Shown: one piece after another, positions 11,368-22,671 of the stretch | How positions within the stretch are numbered: the first letter of the stretch is position 1 | Layout of the letters: each line of letters starts with the position of its first letter | NCBI GenBank assembly: GCA_024803745.1 | Contig: JANJXV010000099.1 | Location: 2,914,001 to 2,978,000, forward strand | DNA length: 64,000 nucleotides | DNA from: Megascapheus bottae | Taxonomy: Eukaryota; Chordata; Mammalia; Rodentia; Geomyidae | Direction: 5' to 3' | Notes under the pieces: generated by a model | The model's input: only the letters and a program-made list of their open reading frames with translations | What the model was told of the DNA's origin: nothing | The model's database searches: none | Translations under genes and position numbers: made by a program

Positions 11368-11608
11368 TTTTGGCTGGGGGATTTGTAAGGCTTGAACTCT
11401 GGGCCTGGGCACTGTTCCTGAGCTCTTCAACTCAAGGCTATCACCCTACCTATGAAGCCACAGTGCCATTTCCCATATTCTAGTGGTTAACTGTCGATGA
11501 GAGTCTCATAGACTTTCTAATGCCCAGGCTGGCTTTGAACCAAATCTTTAGATATCAGCCTGATATCTGAGTAGCTAGGATTACAGGTATAAGGCACTGC
11601 ACCTGGCA
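11368..11608 (-). mobile_element. SINE, full B1-like/Geo composite
   Basis: The plus strand runs from 'ggcttgaactctgggcctgg' through 'gagctcttcaactcaaggct' to 'gtagctaggattacaggtat', a nearly complete reverse copy. It lies upstream of the KRAB-A exon. Confidence 0.9.
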
Positions 11609-12712
11609 AGAAATTTATTTCTTGCTGTTTTATACTACAAATTTACTGTATGTTTTACTTTTTCAAAAAGACTGAGGATGACCTTTGTTCTGTATATAAT
11701 GGGAAGAGGGGTAGGGAGCTGTGAGCAGAAGAACTGAGGGGCAATACTCAGGGTAGGACAATAGCCTTAACTAAAGAGCTCACGGCCCAAGGTCCAAGCC
11801 CCATGACTTTCCCCACTACCCCACAAAAAAAGGGAAAATAATTGGAGATTGGAGAGGATTTTCTAAAAAGAATATATAGAAATAGTAGTTCAAAATGTAG
11901 AAAGAAGTTCAATATTAACAGTCATGAGAAAAATTAAAATTACAATGAAATCTTTACTTTAAGTATATTAATATAAATATAGTTTTAAACAAAAAGATCC
12001 ACATACACACACACAAACACACACACACACACACACACACACGCATACAATAAAACAACTTTCAAAGTCTAACTATTACTGGGAAGGTAGTGAGAAGAAG
12101 TAGAACTTTGGAATAGTTCTGCAAGGAATATAAAACAATCAAAAATTGCGTGGAGAGTGCTAAAAAAGTACTAAATATAGAATTACATAGAAATATGGTC
12201 CAACACTTCTATTTCTAGATTTGTACCTAACGGAAGAGAAAGCAGAGACTAGAACAAATATGTGGAGAATCCATTCACAACTATTAATAATAATCCAAAG
12301 ATAGAAATATGCAAAACAATGCATTGAAAAGGAAGAACATTTTACTATATTTTACAGATGAATCTTGATTACAGTAAACTAAAAATACAGCAGTCATAAA
12401 GGAAGAGCTAGGGTATGTTTTCCCTTCCAGAGCTTCCAAGGATCAACAAACCCTTAGAGCCAAAAAGCACGATGGTTCCAGAGAATGGAGTAGAGAGGAA
12501 CAGGAGCTGAATGTTTAATGATTATACATGGAAGATGAAAATTGCTCAAGATGGGTAGAATGAAGAGAGAACTGTACCCTAAACAATGGTTATGTAGCCA
12601 CACAGGATGGGACACACCTATACTCCCTGATCTTGGGAAACTCAAGAAGGATTTCTAGCCAACCTGGATGCATGGAAAGATCTATCATAAAAACTAATGT
12701 GGAGGGGCTGGG
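11609..12712. other. AT-rich intergenic sequence with a diverged SINE and a CA tract
   Basis: A decayed plus-strand Geo piece lies at about 11,740-11,825 ('aagagctcacggcccaaggt'). A CA microsatellite lies at 12,001-12,043. The remainder is AT-rich with no recognisable gene. It would lie 5' of KRAB-A in the pseudogene, but no promoter or first exon could be picked out. Confidence 0.6.
12001..12043. repeat. (CA)n microsatellite
   Basis: A CA tract with one interruption. The counterpart in copy 2 is at 40,040-40,080. Confidence 0.95.
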
Positions 12713-12880
12713 AGTTTGGCATAGTTGTAGAGTGCTTGTATGAAGACGAAGTTTCAATTCCGCAGTACCACATACACAGAAAAATCCAGAAGTAGTGCTG
12801 TGGCTCAAGTAGAAGATCACTAGGCTTGAGGAAAGCTGAAGGACAGTGCTCAGACCGAGTTCCAGCCAAAGGGCTTGTTT
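12713..12880 (+). mobile_element. SINE, IDL-Geo dimer
   Basis: The ID-like head 'ggggctgggagtttggcata' with 'gtagagtgcttgtatgaaga' (tRNA-like boxes) is joined by 'cagtaccacatacacagaaa' to the Geo monomer. This is one of the clearest full dimers in the window and a good reference for the family. Confidence 0.9.
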
Positions 12881-12896
12881 AAAAAAAAACCAGAAA

Positions 12897-13130
12897 GCTG
12901 AGCATGATGGGGTGGTGGCTCACTACTATAATCCTAGCTACTCAGGAGGCTGAGATCTGAGGATCAAGGTTTAAAGCCATCCTGGCACAAAAAGACCTGA
13001 GACACTTATGTCCAATTTACTTTTAGAAAATGGGAAGTGGGGCTTGGCTCCAGAGTAAGGTGGTAGCCTGGAGCTGAAGAGCTCAGGGATAGTGCCCAGG
13101 CTGAGTTCAAGATCTATGAACCACAAAAAA
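12897..13130 (+). mobile_element. SINE, B1-like/Geo composite
   Basis: 'gctgagcatgatggggtggt' begins a B1-like head ('ctactcaggaggctgagatc'). It ends in a Geo part ('gagctgaagagctcagggat', 'gttcaagatctatgaaccac') with an A-rich tail. Confidence 0.9.
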
Positions 13131-13570
13131 AAATAATATGGAAAAATTTGGGTTCTGTGAATTTTATCAGGCATATAAATGTCTTTTTTTGCTGTTGAAA
13201 TAACAAATTGTTTCTAAACATTTTAAAAGTTTTTACCTAGAAATGTACACTACAAATGGAAATAATAACAAACACAAAATATGCAAAAGATACAAATTAT
13301 CACAATATGGGTATCCTGCTTCTGTATCTTTTCACTGACTCCTGTTCAAATGAGTCACATACTCTGAATAATTTTCCCAGTCGATATATGCCACACATAT
13401 TGGTTGTACTGAACTTCTTGGGAAATTAAAAGCAAATACTAAGCAAATGTGTGTTAGATTTTGCCAACAGTGATATTTCAAATATAAATCCCTACTCATT
13501 GCATTATTTAATATCAATGCCGGAATCTAACTTACACTGTCAGAATCTTCAATCTTTTGAGAACCTTCAA
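13131..13570. other. Unassigned AT-rich sequence
   Basis: No gene or repeat is recognised between the SINE and the L1 fragment. Its counterpart at 41,141-41,566 shows a roughly 37-base deletion around 41,408 relative to this copy. Confidence 0.5.
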
Positions 13571-15201
13571 ATTGGTGTGTAAATATTTAGGATCGTTATG
13601 TCTTCCGGGAGGAAAGATCCCTTTAGTAGTATGTAGTAACCTTCTTTGTCTTTTCTTACTAATTTTAGTTTGAAGTCTATTCTATCTGATATGATGATGG
13701 CAACTCCAGCCTGTTTATGGGGGCAGTTAGTTTGATAGAATTTTTCCCAACCTCTCACTTTCAAAAGATGATGGTTTTTGGGTAAGATATGTCTCTTGAA
13801 GACAGCAGAACGATGGCTCTTGCTTTTTATCCAACTAGACAGCCTATGCCGTTTAATTGGAGAGTTAAGTCCATTGATATTGAGAGTTAGGATTGAGAGA
13901 TATTTATTAGTTCCTACCATTTTTAAAAGCTTTTAGTAGGGCCTGTGTCTTGACAGTTCTTGTGGTCCTTAGATGGTATGCTGTTTAGGTGCCATTTCTT
14001 TCCCTATAATGCATTTATTTTGGTTTTGTATGTATAGAGCATCGTTGAGAATTCTCTGTAGTGTTGGTTTTGTTTCGACATACTATTGCAGCTTTTCCCT
14101 GGAATGGAATGTTTTTATTTTTCCCTCAGTTATGAATGAGAGCTTAGCTGGCTACAGTATTCTTGGTTGGTAGTTATTTGATTTAAGGGCATGACATATA
14201 TGCTTCCAGTCACTTCGTGCTAGCATGGTGTCTGCTGAGAAATCTGGGGTTTTTCTGATTGGTTTTCCTTTATAGGTTACTGATCCCTTTTCCCTGGCTG
14301 CCTTTACGATCTTTTCTTTCGTTTCTATTGATCCAGTTTGGATCACAATGTGGCGGTGGGATGTTCTTTTCTGGTCAGGTCTGTTTGGGGTTCTAAAAGC
14401 TTCTCATATGTGGATGGACCTGCCCTTCTGGATATTTGGGAAATTCTCTGAGATGATTCCCTGAAGTATATTTCCAATACCATTGACCTCTTTCTCCACG
14501 CCCTCCTCAATACCAACTAGCCTTAAATTAGGCTTCCTAATTGTATCTTGGACCTCCTGAAGCGCTCTCTCATATTTCCTAGATTTGGATTGACTCATTT
14601 TCTGTTCTTTATAATACCTAAATTATCTTCAGCCACTGAAATTCTCTCCTCTGCAATGTCTAACCTGCTATCAAAGCTATCTACTTTATTTTTCATCTCC
14701 CTTGCTTCTAATTGCTCACTTTTGATGCCTTGCATCCCTTGTTTTAGATCATGTATGGATTTCTTTATCTCCTTGATTTCCTTTTGAGTGGTTAGCTCAG
14801 TAGCTTTATTTTCTTTGGACATTTGCTGGAGTTTGGTCACGTTTTTATTTGTGGATTCTTTGAATTCATCCATCTTTCTTTGAAAAACCTTTATTATGGC
14901 CTCCTTTATGGCTTCTTCTTTTTCACTTATCACCTTGTTTTGCTTTCCTCTTGTTCAGGTATGGCTTCCTCCATTATCTCTTTCTTTATATTTTCACATT
15001 TTTCATTAATGATGTTTATCAATTGCATTTGTGTAGCAATTGGAAGACTCTCCTCTAGGTTTGCCAGTGACTGTTCCATTGTCTGTTTACATTGGGTGGG
15101 GGATGTTGTTTCTTGATTTGACATTTTTCTTGTTCTGCCCATTTGAAAATGGGAGCAAGATTACTACTAAATACGATTATAGTTTTTCAGATATAACCAA
15201 C
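13571..15201 (-). mobile_element. L1 fragment: 5' end, ORF1 and start of ORF2
   Basis: On the minus strand this holds a short leader, ORF1 (from about 15,142 to 14,152) and the first 117 or so codons of ORF2 endonuclease (13,567-13,920, starting MVGTNKYLSILTLNINGL). Retaining the 5' part and losing everything 3' is the reverse of usual L1 truncation and implies a later deletion. ORF1 has frameshifts and a TAG after ...NNYQPRIL. The endonuclease has a one-base loss before, and a frame slip after, QET-L. The right edge (...ataaccaac) is also where the array L1s diverge from it. Confidence 0.9.
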
Positions 15202-15344
15202 ACAGTGACTACAGAGAATAAAACTAAAGGGAAAAAGAAGAAAAGAGGTAAAAAGCAAAGAAAATGAAAGAACATCATACAGTACCTTAGAAGCAACAAC
15301 ACTGAAAAAACAAAACATAAAACCTTGGGCTGAAAATGAAGCTT

Positions 15345-15430
15345 GCCTAGCATGTATGAAACCCTGGATTCCATTCCTCAGCACCACATAAACAAAAAAC
15401 TGGAAGAGCCACTGTGACTCAGCTGGTAGA
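15345..15430 (+). mobile_element. SINE, ID-like head fragment
   Basis: 'aagcttgcctagcatgtatg' and 'attcctcagcaccacataaa' mark an ID-like left monomer, followed by a short diverged Geo start. Confidence 0.7.
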
Positions 15431-15552
15431 TTTCTTACGTTCAGCACAGAGTGTCTCCAAGTGACAAAAATCTGTCACATTTAAGTCAGGCTTCAAAACT
15501 TTGCTAGGAACCAGTTATGTGATTTGGAATAAAGTCCAGTTTTCAAAAAATC

Positions 15553-15785
15553 ACTAGCCAGGCGCTGGAGGGTCATAATTGTCATTCTACTAGCCAGGGA
15601 GAAGGTGATTCAAAGGCTTTGCAAGCAAATAAAATGAAAACAAAAAAACTGTAAGATTCTACTCTCCACTTATCCACCCAAAAACTAAGTGGAGTTGTGG
15701 CTAAAACTTGTACAGCATTAGCCTTGAGGAAAAATAACTAAGAGACCTTGCCCAGGTCCAAAGTTCAACCTCCCCACCAAGAAAG
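15553..15785 (+). mobile_element. SINE, diverged B1-like/Geo composite
   Basis: 'tagccaggcgctggagggtc' is a B1-like start. 'aagtggagttgtggctaaaa' and 'cccaggtccaaagttcaacc' are the Geo part. Confidence 0.75.
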
Positions 15786-16591
15786 AAAAAAATGGAGTCC
15801 AGATACCTTAGTTTAAAAAGTATATCTGGATATCTTAGTAGATTTTTCTGATCTTTCCTTATTCATCTGATGGAACCACATAATCTTGATCCTGATCTGA
15901 CTAAGAGCCTGCATTGTGCTTAATAAATTCATTCCACATATTCCAGTAGAATCTGGACAGCTAACAGCCACTTACCAAAGCTTTATTCTACGTTTAGGCC
16001 AGTATGTCTTCATACCATCTACACAGTCAGCTATATCATCTTTCCAGAAGTATCATTGAGTGTAGAACACTCAGAACTAAATAATTGCATAAAGATGTAA
16101 TAAAACCCCTTGATTCATTAAGAAAATTTCTGTACCACTTAGAGCAAGTACATTAGTGGTATTTACCTCTAGCCTCTTTTTTAAAAATTTTATTAACATT
16201 GAATTTTACATCATATTTCAAATGTCATGTTTAACCAACAAGTATTCAAGAAGGGAATCGCTATACAATCACTGGCACATAGATTTTAGAATATAGTAAA
16301 AATTAAGCTGAGTCTTTGTATGTCATAGATACAGATTAATCTATAATAAAACACATGTCTATAGAGTGTATAGTCTATCCTAGATTTTTATGTCTATGTA
16401 GTTATGTTTATATCTCCAAAATTATGTCCAGAACTTTGGGTATCAACTATTCAATCATCGCTCTACTACTGTTTGAAACTAATATCCATATATTAAGGAT
16501 ATCATGTACCTTTTGTTCCTTGGTCTTGACTTATCTCACTCAACAGGATTCACTCTAATTTCATCCACTACCCCAAAAATGTCATTATTAT
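15786..16591. other. Unassigned AT-rich sequence, single-copy in the window
   Basis: No protein family or repeat is recognised. The open frame 16,355-16,558 has no recognisable similarity. Confidence 0.5.
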
Positions 16592-17095
16592 TTTTTTCTG
16601 TGCAGATCTTCTTTTTATGTATTTATATTTATTGTAATTTATAGAAGGGTTACATTATATTCACCAGATAGAAGGTGCATTACTTCTCAAACTTTGATAC
16701 CCCATGTAATGATATGGTCCCCATTTCCCTTCCCCTACCCCCATTCATGTTCATTTCCCCCCTTCCCTATCCAATTTCAAATAACCAATTAGGCACATAT
16801 GAAATATATCAGAAAACAAGGCGAAATATTGTAACAATATGATATAACCAAGGGATAGCAAAAGAGATAAGAGATCACATAGTTCATTAAGGACAACAAT
16901 CACTCATTATATGAGTTTTGTTTCTTTATCTTGGAGGTCCTTACATTTAGTGTCATACTATTTGTCACGATGTCTCTAGATTTTGTTCTATTGTAAATCT
17001 CTGGTAGCAGAGCCCAAGGTTTCTACTGAATTTGACAAATGAGGGAGACTCTTGGGCCTATGTTCCTTTGAGTTTGGCTTCCCCGAGAATGCCAT
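16592..17095 (-). mobile_element. L1 3' UTR fragment
   Basis: On the minus strand this matches the 3' UTR of the array L1s (44,047-44,530): 'gggttacattatattcacca', 'agatagaaggtgcattac', the C-rich (sense G-rich) tract and the segment reaching the end of ORF2. No long tail or target-site duplication could be defined. Confidence 0.85.
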
Positions 17096-17130
17096 TATTT
17101 TATCTTGTCGGTTGGCTATGTATCATTCCA

Positions 17131-17143
17131 TTGTGTGTGTGTG

Positions 17144-17197
<54 letters not shown>

Positions 17198-17203
17198 CGT
17201 GTA
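17131..17203. repeat. (TG)n microsatellite
   Basis: A TG tract with a few GC interruptions. The Cys-Val repeat frames across it are artefacts. Confidence 0.97.
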
Positions 17204-17275
17204 TGACATTTTTTGTAGTAGGGCATCTGGTTGTTTCCATCATCCAACCTCATTTTCTACAGATATTTTTATAGT

Positions 17276-18402
17276 CTCTTTTTTATTTTCAGGGTAATGT
17301 ATAGAGGGGTTACGATTACATTTACAGGTAGTGGACTGCATTGCTTCTCACACATTTATTCCACTCCACATGTTTTTGTCCCCAGTTCCCTCTCCCCTCC
17401 CCTTCCCAATCATCTTGTTTCCCCCCTTCCCTTTCCTATTTGACATAAACAAATAAACATATATACAATATGCCAGGGAAAAATCAGATACAGTAACAAT
17501 CTGACATTAACCATAGGGCAAAATAAAAGATGAGAAATAACATAGTAGATTAAGGACAAAAATCACACAAGATTAAGAGCAACGATGACACAAGATATAG
17601 CTCTTGTTCCCATATCCTAGAGATCCTTTCATTTAGTCTCATCCTATATGACCTTATATACCTAGGTTTTTGAGTTATTGTAATCCTCTGCTAGGAGAGT
17701 CCTAGATGTGAACTAATTATTACAAATGAGGGAAACCATTGAGCTTATGTTTCTTTGGGTCTGGCTGCTTCACTTAATATGAATTTTTCCAAGTCTTTCC
17801 ATTTCCTTACAAATGGGGCGATGTCATTCCTTCTGATGGCAGCAAAGCATTCCATTGTGTATAAGTACCACATCTTCTTGATTCAGTCATCTACTGAGTG
17901 GCATCTGGGTTGGTTTCATATCTTTGCTATGGTAAATAGTGCTGCAATGAGCATCATTGTGGTAGTGGTTTTGGTATGTCCTTTTTTCTGGACAATTGGG
18001 TAGATGCCAAGTGGTGGATTTGCTGGATCATAGGGGAGCTCTATGTTCAGTCTTTTGAGGAACCACCACACTGCTTTCCCTAGTGGTTGAACGAGTTTAC
18101 ACTCACACCAACAGTGTAGGTGTGATCCCAACTGGTCACTTCCCCACCAGTATCTCTTATTAGATTTTTTGATAATGGCCATTCTGACTGGAGTCAGGTG
18201 GAATCTCAAAGTTGTTTTGATTTTCATTTCCCTTATTGCTAGAGATATGGAGCATTTCTTCATGTGTCTAAAGCCCATTTTAATTTTTTCTTCAGAGAAT
18301 ACTCTTTTAAGTCTTTAGCCCACCTTTTAATAGGATGGTTGTATCTTTGAAGATTTGTTTGGGAGAGATTCATTTTTTTCAGCTATAGATATATTTTAGA
18401 TA
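17276..18402 (-). mobile_element. L1 3' end: ORF2 C-terminus plus 3' UTR
   Basis: The minus strand contains a 5'-truncated L1. The C-terminal ORF2 relic (17,916-18,278) includes [17 protein letters not shown] and an altered Cys/His end (HCWCECKLVQPL). It is followed by the 3' UTR with its C-rich plus-strand block. It is older than the array L1s, judging by the number of differences. It sits just beyond another L1 3' UTR and the TG tract. Confidence 0.9.
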
Positions 18403-18433
18403 ACTACATATATTTTTGTAGAAAAAAGAATGG

Positions 18434-18770
18434 AAGCCATCATGCTGGCTCACAACTTAATTTCAGCTACTTAGGAGGCTCAGGGCTTAGGATCACAGGT
18501 CAAAGCCAACCAGGGCCCTACAGTGTGTGAAATCAAACTCTGTGAACATACAATGACTGTAAGAGGAATCTCACTGCCTGGGAATGTAGCCTAATGGTAG
18601 AGTGCTCACCTAGAATGCATGAAGACCTAGGTTCTATTCACCGGTACCGCATATTCAGAAAAAAGCTAGAAGTGGCACTGTGTTTCAAGAGGCAGAGCAC
18701 TCACCTTGGGCAAGCGAGTCCAATGAAAATGTCTAGGCCCTGAGTCCAAGCCGTAGGACTGGCAAAAAGA
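18434..18770 (+). mobile_element. Two adjacent SINEs (B1-like, then IDL-Geo)
   Basis: A B1-like head lies at 18,434-18,560 ('atgctggctcacaacttaat'). An IDL-Geo dimer follows at 18,580-18,770 ('tagagtgctcacctagaatg', 'gaagtggcactgtgtttcaa'). Confidence 0.85.
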
Positions 18771-18884
18771 AAAAAAAGAGCAATGTTACTTAAGTAACAA
18801 GGAATGTACCCTATATTTATACAGACTGAAAAATTCATTAAGAAATTAGAAAATATGTATAAAGTGCATAATTTCTTTTGTGTG

Positions 18885-18965
18885 TTGGCACTGGGTCTTC
18901 AACTGAGTGCTTCAGCTCTATCCCTGACCTTTTCTACTCAAGGCTAGCACTCTACCAATGCAGCC
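18885..18965 (-). mobile_element. SINE fragment, Geo type
   Basis: 'ttttctactcaaggctagca' and neighbouring bases are the complement of a decayed Geo monomer. Confidence 0.65.
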
Positions 18966-19197
18966 TAAAATCAACTATCTTCAACTGAGATATAAGCGAT
19001 GAATATTTCAGGGTGCTTCATGAAAAACATTTTTATAAATTGAAACTTTCAACACAGTCTTATTTTAGTATGAATGTTGAGATGGGAAGAGACAGAAAAA
19101 GTGAAATGTTTCCTGATCGCCATAGAGAAGAGACTCAGCAGAACCACTGTGGTCTGCAGGCTTCTTTGTGAGTTTTGTTTGCTTGTTTGATTTTTGT

Positions 19198-19392
19198 CAA
19201 TTGTGGGGCTTGAACTCTGGGCCTGGGCACTGTCCCTGAGCTCTTCAGCTCAAGGCTAGTGCTTTAATCTGTGAGCCACAGTGCCACTTCTGGTTTTTCT
19301 GGCAGTTAACTGGGTACTTTGGCTGGCTTTAAATTTTGATTCTCAGATCTTAGCCTCCTGAGTAGCTAAGATTATAGGTGTGAGGTACCATC
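19198..19392 (-). mobile_element. SINE, B1-like/Geo composite
   Basis: The plus strand reads 'ggggcttgaactctgggcct', 'cctgagctcttcagctcaag', 'gagccacagtgccacttctg', then 'cctcctgagtagctaagatt'. It is close to the family consensus. Confidence 0.92.
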
Positions 19393-19765
19393 ACCAGGCT
19401 GCTGCTCTGTTACTATGCAGGTTCTGGATCAAAAACTTTAAGTTCTTACTTCAATTTTTTCTTCTCTTGCCTGAAACTCTGCCATTTCAACGAAGCCCCA
19501 GTTCCTGGTCTTTGTTGGTTAATGAGAGATATTATGATTTTCTAATATTCAGAGGAATGATTATAAAACCCAGCATTTTACTTACTTGAATAAATTAAGA
19601 GACAGGACCTAGTGAGATGGAAAACAAATTTTTTTTCAAGTTGCTATCCTGTTCTAATGCATAAGTCTGGCTATTTTGCTTACACACAAATATGTATTTT
19701 ACCAATTTCTACTCTATGTTTGCTTAGCTTAAATCCACCACTGCCATTTCATAGATTTTGTTGTT
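19393..19765. other. Unassigned sequence between SINEs
   Basis: No gene or repeat is recognised. Two short frames (19,380-19,589 and 19,612-19,878) overlap SINE ends and are not supported. Confidence 0.5.
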
Positions 19766-20033
19766 GTTGTTTGCGGTGCTTGAACTCTGTGCCTGGGCTG
19801 TTCCTCAGATCTTCAGTTCAATGCCAGTGCTCTACTACGTTTGATTTGGCCAGTCCTGGCCTTGAACTCAGGGACTGAGCACTGTCCTTATATTTTCTCA
19901 AGGCTAGGGCTCTACCACTTCAACCTCAGCACCACTTCCAGCATTTTTCTTTGTATGTGATATTGAGGAATTGAACCCAGGTCTTCGTGCATGCTAGGCA
20001 AGCACTCTACCACTAGGCCAAACTCCCAGCCCA
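19766..20033 (-). mobile_element. Two SINEs, one interrupting the other
   Basis: A Geo start ('ggtgcttgaactctgtgcct') is broken at about 19,840. A second, complete reverse IDL-Geo dimer follows ('ttggccagtcctggccttga' to 'catgctaggcaagcactcta'). Confidence 0.8.
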
Positions 20034-20089
20034 AAATTATTCATCATTACTATTAGCTATCTTCTTTTTTTTATTATTGATTCATCATG

Positions 20090-20310
20090 TTGCTTGGACT
20101 TTGGGCCTGGACTGTCCCTGACCTCTTCAGCTCAAGGCTAGCGCTCTTCCTCTACAGCTCCATTTTTGGTTTCTGGTAGTTAATTGGTGATGTAAGTCTC
20201 ACAAACATATGTGTCCAGGCTGGCTTTGGGCTTTGAACCAAGATCCTCCAATCTCAGCCTCCATAGTAGGTAGAATTACACGCTTCAGCCAGCAGTGCCT
20301 GACTGTTTGA
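20090..20310 (-). mobile_element. SINE, B1-like/Geo composite
   Basis: Runs from 'gcttggactttgggcctgga' through 'cagctcaaggctagcgctct' to 'agtaggtagaattacacgct'. Confidence 0.88.
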
Positions 20311-20382
20311 TGTCTCTGTCTCTGTCTGTCTGCCTGTCTGTCTCTGTCTGTCTGCCTGTCTCTCTCTCTGTCTCTCTCTCTG

Positions 20383-20413
<31 letters not shown>

Positions 20414-20415
20414 AG

Positions 20416-20493
<78 letters not shown>
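20311..20493. repeat. (TC)n/(TCTG)n microsatellite
   Basis: A TCTG-rich start grades into pure TC. It separates two SINEs and probably grew from the tail of the downstream one. The Ser-Leu-Val frame across it is an artefact. Confidence 0.97.
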
Positions 20494-20496
<3 letters not shown>

Positions 20497-20790
20497 GGTT
20501 GTAAGACTTTAATTGTGCACCTGGGCAGTGTCCCTGGGCTCTTCAGCTCAAGGCTACAACCTTAAACACCATGAGCCACAGTGTCACTTCTAGTTTTCTG
20601 GTGCTTAAGTGGAAGAAACAGTTTCATGCACTTTAGTGTCTGGCCTGGCTTTGAACTGTGATCCTCAGAACCCAACCTTCTGAGATCATTTCCAGCTTTT
20701 TTGGTGTAAGTGGTACAGAGTAATTGAACACAGGGCTTTGTGCATACTAGGCAAGGAAACTACCACTAGTGTGCACTCCAGCCTTAGATA
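20494..20790 (-). mobile_element. SINE cluster (composite, then ID-like head)
   Basis: 'cagctcaaggctacaacctt' and 'atgagccacagtgtcacttc' mark a Geo part. From about 20,690, 'gtgcatactaggcaaggaaa' marks the complement of an ID-like head. Confidence 0.8.
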
Positions 20791-20824
20791 AGGGCTTTCT
20801 TTTTCTTTTTCTTTTTTTCACTCA

Positions 20825-21025
20825 TGGGGCTTGAACTCTGGGCCTGGATGTTTACCTTAAGCTCTTCAGCTCAAGGCAAGAGCTCTACCACTTGAGGCAC
20901 ATTGTCATTTTGAATTTTCTGGATTACATGGAAATAAGATTCTCACAGATTTTTATGCCTGGGCCGTGTTTGAACCTCGATCCTCCAGGGTAGCTAGGAT
21001 TACCAGGGTGAGCCACCAGTCACGG
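20825..21025 (-). mobile_element. SINE, B1-like/Geo composite
   Basis: Runs from 'tggggcttgaactctgggcc' to 'ggattaccagggtgagccac'. Confidence 0.88.
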
Positions 21026-21277
21026 GCATTAAATTATTATTTTTTGCATGTCCTATGGCTTCAACTCATGGCCAGAGCACTATCCTAGGGCTTGCTCAAG
21101 GATAGCACTTTACTTCAGCCAGCCAACTCCCGGTCCAAATAGGCCACTCTTGAAGCTAGAATTACAGAGATCGGCCATAATACTGTTGTTATCTAAATAT
21201 ATAATTTTTCTTCTATTTTTGATGGCTTTTCCTTAGTGTACATATTTCCTACATATTTTATGGAAAACTTCCTTCCC

Positions 21278-21480
21278 ACTGGGGCCATAAGTTAAGCCTA
21301 GTGGAAGAGTTCTTGCCGAGCATGAATGAAGACCCAAGTTCAATTTCTCAGCACAACATTGATAAAAAAAGATAAAAGTGGTGCTGTGGCACATGTGATA
21401 GAACTTGCGCCTTAAGAATAAACAAAAACAAAAACAAGGATCGTGCTCAGGTCCTGAGTCTAAGCCCAGTACTGGCAAAA
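21278..21480 (+). mobile_element. SINE, IDL-Geo dimer
   Basis: Contains 'ggaagagttcttgccgagca', 'caatttctcagcacaacatt' and 'aagtggtgctgtggcacatg', ending 'aagcccagtactggcaaaaa'. Confidence 0.85.
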
Positions 21481-22060
21481 AAAATTCTGCCCAAAGTAGA
21501 CATTTAAACTTATTGTACTTTTCAAAAAATTTGTTGTTCAAGGTGATATACAAAGAGATTGCTGTTACATATGTAATGAGTACATTTCTTGTAAACACTG
21601 TTACCCCCCTCCCCCGTTTTCTCTTTCCCTTCCCCCCAAGTCATAAATTTCATTTACAACAAATATATATGTATTTTCATTCCTGAAAAAAATAGTTTAA
21701 AATGTGTTCAAATAAATGATGTAGGTTGATATATTTATCAAAATGGATTACTTGAACTCTAAAATAAACATTCTAAGTAATTTTTCTCATAAAATTGTAG
21801 TAATGCTATAAAACTAATATAAAAGGAATTTTAGTTATTAATTTCTTATGTTTTACCTTTAACATTATTACACTAAGCATACTGTTTATGGTATTAATAC
21901 AGACAGCATGAAATATGATTATGTAAAAAAATTAAATCATGAAAAAATAGTAAGGTTGGGGGCCAGTAGTTTGGCTTGGTGGCACACACCCTGGACTGGC
22001 AAAAAAGAAGTAGCGTTAGATAAAACAGATTTATTTCCAAATGTGTGGAAAATGGTATGA
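21481..22060. other. AT-rich sequence with scattered repeat relics
   Basis: 'gttcaaggtgatatacaaag' followed by the C-rich block near 21,606 hints at a very old L1 3' UTR, but this is not firm. 'ggggccagtagtttggcttg' (about 21,960) is an ID-like SINE scrap. Confidence 0.4.
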
Positions 22061-22064
22061 TTTC

Positions 22065-22245
22065 TTGTTTGGCTAGTCCTGGGCTTGACCTGAGGGACCA
22101 GGAACTGTCCTTGGCCACATTTGTTCAAGGGTGGCACTCTTACACCTGAGCAACAGTGCCCCATCTGCTTTTTCTGTGTATGCAGTGTCGAAGAATTGAA
22201 TCAAGGTCTTCTTGTATACTAGGCGAGCACTCTACAACTAGGCAA
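22065..22245 (-). mobile_element. SINE, IDL-Geo dimer, diverged
   Basis: The complement of a Geo monomer ('ggctagtcctgggcttgacc') is followed by the complement of an ID-like head ('tactaggcgagcactctaca'). Confidence 0.8.
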
Positions 22246-22671
22246 CATTAAAAGCCAAAGTAGATTTTTGATGCTATTGTGGAGTTTTAATTTTCTTAAA
22301 TATTTGTACAAAGCATAATGGATATATAATCAGACTTGAACTCACAGAACAGAGTCCCACATAATATTACAGTTACTCTGGCACTTCTCCCGATTGACAA
22401 AACACATTTCCAGGCATCTGCTGTGTCCTTAAGCTTTGGTAGCTGACTTGTCTTTCCATGGAGGCCTGGCCTGGATTCCTGGTGATTCCATGCATTTCAT
22501 AGTTCCCTGTATATCCAGTAAGGTTGTCTTCTATGGGACCAGACCTGTCTGGTTTTTGGCCCACCCAGGACCTATGTGTCTGAGGTCTCACATTATAAGT
22601 GGAAAATAAAACACAGTATAATAAGCACTGAAGAACTGCACACCATAATATTAACAATGACAGTTTAATAG
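22246..22671. other. Unassigned, downstream of the RalGDS-like remnant
   Basis: A minus frame at 22,373-22,678 begins with a hydrophobic run (LSLLILWCAVLQCLLY), but it is in a different frame from the upstream ORF and resembles no known family. Confidence 0.35.

Noticed and set aside
12713..12780. tRNA-like sequence in the SINE heads
   Set aside because: The A and B boxes belong to the tRNA-derived left monomer of a SINE. No intact cloverleaf tRNA gene was found.
17032..17297. Cys-Val repeat frames resembling a membrane protein
   Set aside because: They run through a (TG)n tract and L1 3' UTR sequence.
20295..20504. Ser-Leu-Val repeat frame
   Set aside because: It is a (TC)n/(TCTG)n microsatellite between SINEs.
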